Of a DNA stretch of 64,000 nt, positions 36,361 to 47,487 are shown in pieces. This DNA is from Turnera subulata (Eukaryota > Streptophyta > Magnoliopsida > Malpighiales > Passifloraceae), in contig JAKUCV010003099.1 in assembly GCA_028386065.3 (NCBI GenBank), forward strand, positions 527,541-591,540, in the 5' to 3' direction. A program made the position numbers and the translations under genes. The notes beneath the pieces were generated by a model that ran no database searches, was not told the origin of the DNA, and saw only the letters and a program-made list of their open reading frames with translations. Position 1 is the first letter of the stretch, and each line of letters starts with the position of its first letter.

Positions 36361-38733
36361 ATAATTGCTTGATTTTGGATTAGTCAGCACTCCTTGATTT
36401 GGATTGGAAACTTGAAAAGGAAAAAAAAAATTTCCAGGTGAATCCTCCACATAATAGTCGAGAGTTTTTTATATTGTTAAGTCCGAGCTCCACATGATAG
36501 TCTAGAGTTTTTTACAATGTTAAGTCCGAGCAATTGCTCGAGTTGGATAGATATATGCTTATTGTATCCCTTGGGCAAAAGTAGAATTATTGGCCAACAA
36601 AATGATATATTAGGGGTATGCATATTGGTCACTAATACATTCAACAAATTGGTACTAATGGTATATATCAATATAGGAAAGTAAGTCAAAGTGATGATTA
36701 TAAAATTCTCCATAAAGGATCAAATTGATCCTGATATATAACATAATTTATAGTCTTATTCCATCTCTACCAATATACCTAATACTGAGTTTCCATTTAG
36801 ACGATAACATCTAACATCTTCTAAATGTAGTCAATCCCCTTACTTCTCTCCCTGATTATGACTTTTTGTAAGTTAACTATCCTATTCTTCGGATCTTTAA
36901 CTTCGTCAAGATTTCTTGGGTCTTTCCTCCACTACAGCCGCGGTGGCCCTAACCAAAACTTATGCCCAAAATTTGCTCCACTAAAAATTAACTTAATTTA
37001 ATTTTAATTTTAAAAAATTAGTGCTCATAACATCCTCCAAGAATTGTTAACAATTTGTTTGAAAATTTGTATTATTTTAAATTTCAAATGAGAAAATAAA
37101 TCTTTCATCACTATTTTTTATTATTCCAATTGGAGAAAAAAATAAATTTTATAGCTATGATTAAGTTTTCTTTGATAACTATAGGGAATTAATTGCTTCC
37201 ACGAATTAAAAAGTTTGAGAAATTACAGAAAGATCTTTTAAGTTTATTTATTAGCTAATCAAAATTTTTAAATATTACTATTAGTCTATGACTCAGTATC
37301 TGTTAATTAAGTGTCAATGTTCAAATGTTAGAAAGACTATCTTGTAATAGTTGCTTAATTTATCTCTTAATTAAGTTTCAATGTTCAAATGTTACAAAGA
37401 CCATCTTATAATAGTTGTTTAATTTTAGATTAGTCAGCACTTGTAATTTGGGTTGGAAACTCAAAAAGGAAAAAAAAAACATGTTTCCCAGTCACTAAAA
37501 TGGGTGAATCCTCCTCCTGATAGTCGAGAGTTATTACATCGTAAAAGTTCGAGCAACTGCTCGCGTTGAATGGATATATGTTCATTCTTTTCATTGGGCA
37601 AAAACATGATTATTGACCAGCAAAATAATATGTTGGGTATGCAGATTAGTCTTAAAATCTCACTAATTCACTCAACATTTGGTCTAGGATGGTATATATC
37701 AATAGAGAAAAGCAACTCAATGTGATCATATGAGTCCAAATGTTTCTTATTTAAGGCACCCGCCACTTGCCAATTTTGAGATGTTAATATTTAACATCTT
37801 GTAAACTTAGTCAATCTTCCCTTCCCTCTCTCTACAAGTATGACTCTTTGTGCGTTTACAAAGAAACTTGTCTTTCTTCTTGAGTAGAACATTGATGGAT
37901 ATATTTATTGACATGAAAACATAAGTAATGGTTCTTGAAAAAAGTTCAAACACTCTTGTTGTCCTCTAAGATAAGCCATAAACCCCAACACACTATTTAT
38001 TTCTTAAAATTCAATCAACAAAATAAGAAACTATGGTTATAGTTATACTCCTTAAAGTCATATTAGGTGATCTTGTTATTTTTGTGAAAGTTACTATATT
38101 TTCAAAATGAATTATGGTGGATTATTCTTTTATGAGGTTTTAATAATTTTGAATTAATCTTCTAGGAAGAAAATTAGAAAATTTATGTCCAAAGTCTGCT
38201 CTACTAAAAATTAACTCATTTTAGTTTCAATTTTTTAAAAAATATTGCTCATAACAATGTCCTCCAAGAAATGTTAACAATTTGTTTGTAAAATTCTATC
38301 ATTTGAAATTTCAAATAAAAAAACAAATCTTCCATCATTTTTTTTATAACTCCGTTCGGAGGAAAAGATAAATTTTAATATTTTATAGCTAAGATTAAGT
38401 CATGATTTATAATTATGGGGAATTAATTGCTTCCTCAGATTAAAAAGTTAAATGAGACATTATAGAATAATTTTTTAAGTTTATTTATTAGCTAATCAAA
38501 GTTTTGAAATATTACTATTAGTCTAGGATTTAGTATCTCTTAAATAAGGTTCAATGTTCAAATTTTCCTTTAGTGGATGGAAAATTTAATGTTAGAAGGA
38601 CCATCCTATAATAGTTGCTTGATTTTGGATTAGTTAGCACTCGCCACTTATATTTAAGTCTTATTCCATCCTTACCCAAATACATACCTAATATTGAGTT
38701 TCTATTTTACATCTATCTCATCCCATATTATCC
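36361..38733 (+). repeat. Degenerate AT-rich tandem array (main block)
   Basis: At least two partial units of roughly 1.2 kb: 36361-37430 and 37430-38640. Recurring landmarks are tagtcgagagtt (near 36458, 36501 and 37520), taacatcttctaaa.gtagtcaat, ccgcggtggcc (36938), aattgttaacaatttg, and ataatagttgctt.atttt followed by agtcagcac. The same order, inverted, occurs at 57.0-59.17 kb upstream of the SMI1/KNR4-like gene. It is non-coding. It ends at the 9-bp duplication atattatcc of the MITE. Confidence 0.7.
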
Positions 38734-39366
38734 GAGGCTTGCTCACCTCCAGTGCAAAACCCTCCATTTCCCTCCAGTGTGTGGTAAAGATTGAGACACA
38801 TCATTTAAAATTGATCTAAGGGCTCATATCACAACTTGTTTAATTTTTTTTAATCTAATTTTTTCTTTCTTTTCCTCCCACTCTCTAACTAGGTCTTTAA
38901 AACAAATTAGTGTCTTCTTAGAACTCATCAACATCACTTCAACTAATTTTTTTCTTCCCATTAAGTAGATGGAAAAATAAGGCACTGCAACTATTTTTTA
39001 TAATTTTTAGAACAAAAGACACTAATTTATTTTAGTAGATTTGTTCTTCTTTTTTTTAAAAAAAAATATTGAGAGGGAGGCGTGGAAAGAAAAGAATGAA
39101 GAAGATGGAAAAATAAGGCATTGCAACTATTTTTTATAATTTTAGAACATAAGACACTAATTATTTTAGTAGATTTGTTCTTCTTCTCTTTAAAAAAAAC
39201 ATTAAGAGGGAGGCGTGAAAAGAAAAGAAATAAGAAGTTAGATTAGAAAATAAATTTTTAAAAAGTTGTGATATGAACCCTTAGATCAATTTTAAATAAT
39301 GTGTCTCAAGCTTTACCACACACTGGAGGAAAATAGAGGGTTTTGCACTCAAGGTGAGCAAGCCCC
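38734..39366. mobile_element. MULE-type MITE, 633 bp
   Basis: A perfect 9-bp target duplication atattatcc (38725-38733; 39367-39375) flanks terminal inverted repeats of about 110 bp starting G(A/G)GGCTTGCTCACC and containing tccagtgtgtggtaaag, acttaaaattgatctaaggg-like sequence and catatcacaac. A 9-bp duplication with a 5' G terminus fits Mutator-like elements. The centre holds a roughly 136-bp tandem duplication (38968-39103 and 39104-39235). There is no coding capacity. Confidence 0.85.
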
Positions 39367-39375
39367 ATATTATCC

Positions 39376-39530
39376 GCGTCTAATGGTTTCTTGCTAAAAG
39401 CACCCGCCACTTCCAATCCTGAGACGTTAACATTTAACATCTTCTAAACTTAGTCAATCCCCTTGCTCCTCTCTCTATGAATATGACTCTTTGTGTATTA
39501 ACAAAAAAACCTGTCTTTCTTCTTAAATAG
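39376..39530 (+). repeat. Array unit piece ending at the C1 insertion site
   Basis: It matches 37755-37888 (gcacccgccactt, catcttctaaacttagtcaat, ctttgtg, cttgtctttcttctt). It stops at ...cttcttaaatag against the C1 LTR. The paralog at 37880 continues into gaacattgatgg. That continuation is found inverted at 59130-59178, on the far side of C1's other LTR. Confidence 0.75.
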
Positions 39531-39921
39531 TGTTATAAAATAAAAGATGATTGATGGTATATAATGCCTTGATAATGAACTTGATAGTTTTGATGAAAAG
39601 AGAATAAGGTGAGAGTAAGATATAAGGGAATATGAGGGAGAGAATTCTATTATTTCTGAATGAATGAATATCACATCTATCACCCTCTATTTATAGGCAA
39701 TTAGAACAGTGTGAACGGAACAATGTGAATGGTCCAAAATGTGCGGCTAGGAGTTGTCATCGAGTTGTCGGCCACGAGTTGTCATCGAGTTTTCGGCCAC
39801 GAGTTGTCATCGAGTTGTCCAAGATGGTGGCTAGCAAAGTCTTACTTGAACTATCCAAGATGGTAGTAAAGTCTTACATATTGTCAGCAACAATGAACAT
39901 TCACTTGATTTATTCATAACA
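39531..39921 (-). repeat. C1 3' LTR
   Basis: It is 391 bp, minus-strand TGTTATGAATAAATC...TTTATAACA. It matches 59179-59543 in inverted orientation. It carries an extra partial tandem duplication of gagttgtc(at/gg) units (39755-39820). A TATA box (ctatttatag, plus, 39686) is conserved in both LTRs. Confidence 0.85.
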
Positions 39922-40089
39922 CTCCCCCTTGAATGTCATTGTAGAAGATAAGATAGAATACGCTTAAGAAAAACTGCCTCGTTAAAAACCTTCCCAAGAA
40001 AACCCAGTGGGATAAAAACTTGGTAAAGGGAAAAAGAGTGCAGTGCGTATTCTATTCTCCCTTACTTTGACCTCCCTTTACGTGCATAT

Positions 40090-43000
40090 TCTGCTCCCCC
40101 TCATCTTAACCTCCCTTGATGTCTCGAAGTCATTGCATGCCAATCTGCTTTATCAACTTTAGTGATATATGCTTTGTCCGATCACTTTTGACGCATCAGT
40201 CCTTCAATCGGGCAATGCAGGCAGCATTATCTTCATAATTTGTTGTTGGGACATATTCTTTGCCATCTTGCTTTTATGTTCGCCCATGGTATAGCAGTTC
40301 CTTCATGGGTAAAGAAGTAGCATGCTCTTGTTTGTGCTTTATGTGGATCAAATAAATGACCTGCATCTGCAAAACTAACTATATTCTCTTTGGACTCACA
40401 AGGTTAAAATAATTTAATGTCCATTATATCCCGAAGACAAAAGCATAGTCATATCTTAATTATAGGTTTATGGCAAAAGCTTCAGGCTTTATGTTACTAG
40501 CAAGATAATTTGCACTATGATATGGTGCTTCAGGACCAATCTAATTTTTCCAAAATTTTTCATCTCAAATTCTTTATTAAAATATAGCACCGCATTTGGA
40601 AACTTCTTCAGGAATTCCAACAATATTTTAATCACAAAAATAATAAAAAATTCACATATAGATCTAAATCATTAGCATAAATAACAATAATAATAATGTC
40701 ACACATGTACTAATTAAAATAAAACATATATGCAAGCATGATTGTACTATACATATCCAAATTGGTTCAAGCCATGTAAATATCATTTTGGTTTAGTTAA
40801 GTATATTTTCGGAAATTAGTTGCTTCAGGCAACTTAAATCCTTCAAGGATTCTCATGTATATGTCATGACTTATGGATCCATAAAAATAGGTTGTAATAA
40901 CATCTATTAGATGCATTTTTAGTTTTTCATGTATTGCCAGACTTATCGAATACCGAAAAGTAATTGCATCCACCACAGGGGAGTATGTCTCCTCATAATC
41001 ACTACCAGGTCATTGGGTAAAATATTGTGCGGCAAGTCATGCTTTTATGTCTCACTACTAAATTTTATTTTCGCACAAATATCCATTTATAATCGACCGA
41101 TTTTACACCATCAGGCGTACGGACTATAGGTCCGAAAAACTTCTCGCTTCACAAGCGAGTCTAACACAGCCTTAATTGCGTCTCTCTAAATTGACCAATC
41201 ATTTCTGCGCCTACACTCATCAATAGTTGTAGGTTCATGATTCTCATTTCTTTCGTAATATTTAGCGCTACATTATATGCAAATATTCCGTCGACGGTTA
41301 TTTTACGTCGGCTCCATCTTGTTCCTGACATAGTATAATTGATCGATATGTCATCTTTTTCATTTATTTCAGGTACCTGAGTCACTTCTGGAACTTTATC
41401 AATTGTGTCAGGAACCTCTTCTGGAGGATTTTTCTCTTCTTGAGGACTTTTAACTTGAACCTATACTGGAGGTTTTATTTTCTCACTGGGGCCATCTTGT
41501 ATCTTTGCTCCTTTTTCTCTATCGAGAATTTTTGTCTTTGGAACCGAGTGGCATTCCACGCTTCTGGCATAATCTAGATTTATTTGCATTCTTTAATTGT
41601 TCTCCAAGAACATTAATTTGAATAGGAGCATCTGCAGCTGGTATATAAGATTTGGTCACTCTGTTTAGATCAGCAAATGTGTCTGGCAATTGATTTATCA
41701 AATTTTGCAAATGAATCACCTTTTGAACTTCAGTTTCACACTGATTAATTTGAGGATAAAACACTAGATATTGATATGGCATTTCAATAATCACTTGATC
41801 CTGCTGCTGATTTTCTCCCCCTGATGTTGGGTAAACACTTTTATCGAATTGACTATAAACAAATCTTGTTGTAAATGAATCTCTAGTTGATGGCTTTAAC
41901 TATTTTATAACTGATGGAGATTCATAGCGAACTTATGTTCCCACTCTTTGAGCACCCACTTTTGTTTCCTGTGGTGGGGCAATTAGTGCATAACCAAAAG
42001 TCCAAAGATAGGAGATATTAGGTTCATGACCAAGAACCAATTAAATAGGGGGATCTTATGATAACTTGTTAGCCTGATGCGCACAAGTGTTGCTGCATGT
42101 AAAATAGCATGTTCTCAAGTAGTAATTTCTCTTTAGCAATGGTCTTGAAATTAATTGGAAATATTCAATAAACGATTCACCCAGATCGTTTTGGGTATGA
42201 ACATAAGCTACAGGATGTTCAACCATTATTTCCAATGATATACATTAACCATTTAAGGGACATACCAGTATTATCAAGACATTTTAGTCTTATAAAATAA
42301 TTAGGAATGTGTACCCGCAAAATGCCAAATTGCGTCTAATAAGTACACAATAGACCATCTAGTCGATGCATAGTTTAAAACCGTAAAATTACCTAGATGG
42401 TCAACATGGCAGATTTATTAGTCCGCGTACATGTCCCTGAATTATTTTCAAACATGCTGGTGATTCTAGGCCAACCTCATCATAGGAAGGCCAAATAATT
42501 AATTTTCTTCCGCAGCAAGCAAATACATGGAAATTCATTGATTGTAAAAACTTCTAATTTTTCAATGAATGACCAAATAAATATTCAATAACTCCACGCA
42601 TTATTATTGATCTGGAATGGCCCAACCGGTCATGCCAAATAAGAAATCATGAACCAACTTCGAGTCGGTGCCAGCTTCAGGCTGTGCTAACTATGTATTT
42701 TAATAATTTAAGAAAAATTATTTGCCAGCTTCAGGCTGCTATGTGCCAGCTTCAGGCTGGATATGATAACTTTCACTGACTTAGATTTTGTATAGTACAA
42801 TCTAAAGGATAATGCAGGTAATCTTTCTACTAATTGTTTGTTACCTGCAATAGTAGCCTTTATAATATAGAGGTATTCAAACATCTCTTTCACTTATTGT
42901 CTCAACGTAATATCCCTTTGAATACCAATAAATTCCTTTGAGACTTGAATAAAATATTCTTGTATTATTATAAGTAAGAAAAATTTTGCTCTTCAGGAGT

Positions 43001-43300
43001 ATAATAAAATTCATGCTCTTCCAGAGCATAAACATTTGCTCTTCCGGAGTATATTAATCTATAATAAAACTTGTGCTCTTTCGGAGCTTAAATATATGCT
43101 CTTCTAGAGCATAGTAAAACTTGTGCTCTTCCAGAGCATATTAATTTTCTTTTCATTCTCCTTTTTGAGATTGTACTATCACATTCTACTTTCCGTTTAT
43201 TAAATACGGAATATGTTATTGCATTTTCTCCAGGACAAATGCCAAAGTGATTATTATAGAAACTATAGTTTCATGTTCACATTAAAACAGTTATAACATA
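40090..43300 (-). pseudogene. C1 pol remnant (protease/integrase to RNase H), heavily mutated
   Basis: Readable islands on the minus strand include an integrase-RT linker (CETEVQKVIHLQNLINQLPD at 41790-41640, PLGSKDKNSR to 41519). An RT entry region reads NYTMSGTRWSRRKI (41340-41290), and FGP-V-T-DGV-type sequence lies near 41100. An RT end reads GPEAPYHSANYLASN (about 40540). RNase H has a SFADAGHLFDPHKAQTRA stretch (about 40380). Stops and frameshifts occur throughout. The order along the minus strand is correct for copia. The part nearest 43300 is AT-rich, like the non-coding segment that follows gag in this family. Confidence 0.7.
42668..43140. repeat. Two clusters of short hairpin repeats inside C1
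   Basis: Cluster 1: three copies of ccagcttcaggctg(g) at about 42672, 42726 and 42745, with arms CCAGC/GCTGG around ttcag. Cluster 2: six copies of tgctcttccagagca and variants between 42988 and 43140, with arms TGCTCT/AGAGCA around a three-base loop. Related singletons occur in the same element (aaagcttcaggcttt near 40498, gttgcttcaggcaac near 40821). Confidence 0.7.
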
Positions 43301-44491
43301 CTACAAAATAAAATATAAAATAAATATAATACAATAAAATATAACACATAATAACATGATAAAACGGAACATAAAATAAATTTTGCACTTTTATCTTATC
43401 AATTCTTCAAAGACAATAATGCATTTTTTGAGTTTTATCCCTCTTTTTTCTGTGTGAAGGATCAGGTTACCAAGAGGGTGCTTCTTTCCGGACCTAGTAT
43501 TGACGGGTCGTACCAAGTGCGTCTTCAATCCGTGTCTAAGCCTCCTTCTGCCTTTCTTGTTGTTCGTGTAGTACAGTGTGGCATCATTGCCTCGGACACC
43601 CAATGGTGATGTCCTTCATCGAGTCTTAGTTCAGAATAAACTCCCAATTTCTAAGTCTTCTAAATTGTTGCCAAGTCAGTCGTGTTCTGTGGGTAAGTCT
43701 TGCCGTTTGCATCTTCCTCTTAGTATCACCAAAGTGTCTATGCTAATAGATTTGGTATACAGTGATGTATGGGGCCCTGCTCCTGTTTTATCAACTGATG
43801 GACATAAGTATTTCCTTATTTTTGTTGATGTTTACTCGCGTTTTATATGGTTCTTTCCTCACAAAAATCTGAAGTTGTCTCTATTTTCAATCAATTCCGA
43901 ACCACTGTTGAACGACAATTCAATACAAAGACTAAAAGTTTACAAATGGATTGGAGAGGAGAGTTTCATCCTGTGAGTAAACTTTGCAATGACTTAGGTA
44001 TTATTCATCGTCTTATTTGCCCTCACACTCATGAACAAAATGGGATGGTAGAGCATCGTAATCGTCATATTGTTGAAACTGGCTTGATTCTCCTTGCTCA
44101 TTCTCGCCTACCACAAAAATATTGGCACCATGCATTTTCCACTACAGTACATCTCATTAATCATTTACCCACTAGAGTTCTTAATTATAAATCCCCGCAT
44201 GAAGTTTTTTCAATCAAATCCCACGATACTCTTTTCTTAAAACATTTGGTTGCCTGTGTTTTTCCTTCCTCCGACCATATTATCGTCACAAAATGGACTT
44301 TAGGTCTGTCCCTTGTGTCTTCTTGGGGTATAGTCAACAACATCTCGGGTACAAATGTCTTGATTTTGTTCATCAAAGACTGTATATTGCTCGCCATGTC
44401 TGCTTCATTGAAGATGTTTTTCCTTATCATCAAGAGTCGTCATCTTGTCCTGTACTTCCACCCTTACCGTGGTCAAGCTCACCTGTTTTGT

Positions 44492-46262
44492 TGCCTGCCC
44501 ATAAAACAGGCCATCTGTTGGCACTATAACAGAGCTCCTTATATCAACTTTTACAAGATAAAAAAAGGTAAAAAATGATCTTGGCAGCCTAAACTCAAAA
44601 TGCCAGGCAATTGTAATTTCTGCGGCATCCCTTCCAACTCGTAACTGATGCAGCATTCGAAATGACAAACGAGGCACTAAATGGGAAATTTGGATGTAAA
44701 CATTTGAACCACGCAGCTGCACAAGGACCATGTCTGCAATTCTGTCGCAATCAGCAACGATGTTGCTGAATACCCTTTTATTTCTTTCAAGCTAAATACT
44801 CCATAAAACCGAGTAGCTAATCATCACCCATATGGTTCTGTTGGATTGGCCAGGTGACAAGTAGGCCCATTGAAGCAGCAATTCCTCCAGGGAAGCTGGA
44901 GAGACCCAATGTAGACCCCACCATTGACATATTTTGTTCCAAAATTTTCCAGGCCACTTGGCATGTTACGGGAAGGTGGTTTTTTTATTCCAATTGAGCT
45001 TCACACATTGGGCACATTGATTCGGCCAAAGGGATAATACCTCGATATCTAAGGATGTCCTTTGTAGGGATTCCATCATTAATTGCAAGCCAAATCCAAC
45101 ACTCTACTTTGAAAGGAGAGATTGAAAGCCATGGAGATGGCTTCGTTCTTTGCAGTCCTGATTTTTGATATATCAAATTTCTGCCATTCCGGACTGAATA
45201 TGTTCCAAGCTTATCTCCAATCCAAACCCATCGATCTGCCGTACTTGGTTGTAGCACAACAGATGCCATGTCCTGCTTAATATTATCAATCTCTAGAAGC
45301 TCCCAATCTCGCAGAGGCCTTCTCCAACTGGACGACCAGAGCTGATGATAATTCTCCTGCTTGCAACATTCCTCCACAGACATATCTTTACACAATGACA
45401 CCTCAAATAGACGGGGGTATTTGCACTTAAAGATACCCTTACCTGTCCAATCATCAAACCAGAAGAGGGCGCTTGCACCGTTTTCCACCTGAATGATAGA
45501 ATCATCCATCAAGGAGCAACCAGATTGACTCTCGCCATTGCCCGACCGGACAATGTTGCGCCAACTTATGGATGCCCTTTGCAAGTTGAAAAGTGGGGTT
45601 AGTGATGATGATTGAATGGCGCACTTGTTTCTGACTAGATTCTTCCATACCTTGTCTTCCGCCTTTGTGAAATTCCAAACCCATTTGAATAATAGGCATT
45701 GATTCATGATAGAAAGGTCCATGATAGCTATACCCCCATACTCCTTTAGACACGCAATTTTCTTCCATGCGACGAGGCAAGCCTTTCTTTGATCCTCTAA
45801 ACTACCCCATAAAAAATTCCTTTGAATCCGTATGATTTTCTTAGCTACAACTATAGGGAGCTGAAACAGAGGCATACAATAAATCGGTAACCCGCATAGG
45901 ACAGATTTGATTAGAGTCACTCTTCCCCCGATTGATAGGAATTTGCCCTTCCAAGACTTCAATTTGTTTGATAACTTCTCCAACACTGGTTTCCAAGCTG
46001 CAACCTTTTGCATATTTGCACCCAATGGGTAGCCCAAACATTTGAAAGGGAAGTTTTCTGTCCGGCGGTGCAATTATCCAACAATGTAAGACACCTCCTT
46101 TTTTTAAGTGAAATCCCAATCACACAACTTTTGGAGAAATTAATGCGTAATCCGGATAGGACAGCGAAAATCCTCAAGCATCGCTGTGGAACCCATATAC
46201 TCTTGTAATCTCCTTGACATCTTGTGAATAAATAAATAAATCTCTCGTTAGCATAAAAAAAA
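44492..46262. mobile_element. LINE (L1-type) insertion with internal inversion (twin priming)
   Basis: It is flanked by a 17-bp target duplication with one mismatch: aagctcac(c/t)tgttttgt at 44475-44491 and 46263-46279. The right end is plus-oriented and polyadenylated (gaataaataaataaat...gcataaaaaaaaa, 46228-46262). Most of the insert, up to about 46190, encodes LINE ORF2 on the minus strand. An inverted 5' portion plus a forward 3' end with poly(A) is the signature of twin priming. Removing the insert and one duplication restores C2 pol. Confidence 0.8.
44985..46200 (-). pseudogene. LINE ORF2 C-terminal part (RT end and zf-RVT domain)
   Basis: The main minus frame 44985-46073 has FKCLGYPLGANMQKVAAWKP, KSWKGKFLSIGGRVTLIKSV, IQRNFLWGSLEDQRKA and a zinc-binding RT-associated end (FKVECWIWLAINDGIPTKD ... 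MCPMCEAQ), all typical of plant non-LTR retrotransposons. Upstream, from about 46190, another frame carries LSGLRINFSKSCVIG, so a frameshift lies near 46090. The endonuclease and catalytic RT core are absent: the copy is 5' truncated. Confidence 0.85.
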
Positions 46263-46845
46263 AAGCTCACTTGTTTTGTACCCTCCTCCTGTCCCTGTTG
46301 CTGGTCCTCCGGAAGGAAACAACCCTCTAGATCTTGTTCTGGAGCCGCAAGAACAACAACCAATCCCACCACCGGCACCACATCAGCCACTAGCCCCACC
46401 TCAACCACCACAAAGAACTCACCCCATGCGCACACAACAAAACCCCACACCCAACACACAACTACGTGATTTTGTGACTTACACAACTTCCACAACAACA
46501 ATTCTTCCTGAACCTACCACCTATGTCTAGGCCAGGAAACACCCAGAATGGTGCCTTGCCATACAACAGGAAATGGATGCTCTAGTGCGTAACCGCACGT
46601 GGACTTTTGTCCCATACAAACCATCCATGAATGTGGTGGGTTGCAAGTGGGTGTATCGGGCTAAGCTGCGTGCAAATGGAACCTTAGAAAGATATAAAGC
46701 CAGGCTAGTTGCCAAAGGCTTCCATCAACAGGCCGGTTTGGACTATAAGGAAACCTTCAGTGTAACGTCCTGGCTTGTCGACTGTCACTACAGACCAACA
46801 CGGGACCTTTCCAACATGCTTTGTCCTCACTCGCATGTTTCCAGG

Positions 46846-46913
46846 GAAAACTTCCCAAGACGTCACCCATCCTAGAATTACTCCAGGTCAAGCATGCTTA
46901 ACTTTGGAGTTTT
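46846..46913 (-). repeat. 5S rRNA-like block in Cassandra LTR (left)
   Basis: It is complementary to the middle and 3' part of plant 5S rRNA: acttcccaagacgtcaccc, catcctag, aagcatgcttaactttggag. It diverges too much from functional 5S (including caggtc in place of cgggcg-type sequence) to be a 5S gene. Confidence 0.8.
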
Positions 46914-47423
46914 TTTCTAGAATGAGCACTGAAAAGGTAGGTGCACCTTGTTGATATAGTTAGTACCTATCAAACTGTTTATGCTATTCTCGATTGTATA
47001 GTCCCACACTTGTACAACCTCGAAGTCACTTCATTTGAGCTTTTATTAATTATACAGTCCCATGCCCGTATAATTACGAAATCGTCCCAACTGTGCAGCC
47101 CTATCCCTACATAGACTCAGGATCTCTCATATTTAGGTGTGGATTTGGTTCATTCCTGTGCCCCTCCCTCTAGAAGCCTGCCAGAAGCCGCTCCTTGTCC
47201 ATGCTCATCCCGGCACCAGCGTTCACTTCCCGCCCTCATAGACCCCGGGGTGTCACAGGCCCACCATCTTCCGCTAGGTTCATCCCCGAACCCCGTACCG
47301 TACTAGAGGAGTCCGGGAGCTCCGCTACCAACTGTAACGTCCCGGCTTATCGACTGTCACTAAAGACCAACACGGGACCTTTCCAACATGCTTTGTCCTC
47401 ACTCGCATGTTTCCAGGAAAAAC

Positions 47424-47487
47424 TTCCCAGGAGGTCACCTATCCTAGAATTACTCCAGGTCAAGCATGCTTAACTTTGGAGTTTTTT
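47424..47487 (-). repeat. 5S rRNA-like block in Cassandra LTR (right)
   Basis: It is the same block as in the left LTR and slightly closer to 5S (acttcccaggaggtcacc is unaltered). It would carry the internal Pol III promoter-like boxes of the element's 5' LTR. Confidence 0.8.

Larger units (their letters stand above)
39531..43390 (-). mobile_element. Copia element C1, 3' half (pol to 3' LTR)
   Basis: From the right: degraded pol on the minus strand, a non-coding tail, a polypurine tract (CATTCAAGGGGGAG on the minus strand, 39922-39935), and the 3' LTR 39531-39921. The tail (ttaacgaggcag, atcccactgggttttc on the minus strand) is characteristic of a common plant copia family. There is no gag or 5' LTR here; these lie in opposite orientation at 59179-60450. 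The target duplication aatag (39526-39530) pairs with ctatt (59174-59178). Confidence 0.82.

Noticed and set aside
41161..41794. Two minus-strand ORFs as possible host genes
   Set aside because: Their wording is the integrase-RT linker and RT start of a copia polyprotein, placed as expected for C1.
46846..47487. Two possible 5S rRNA genes
   Set aside because: Both are partial, diverged from functional 5S and sit at the same place in the two LTRs of a Cassandra TRIM.
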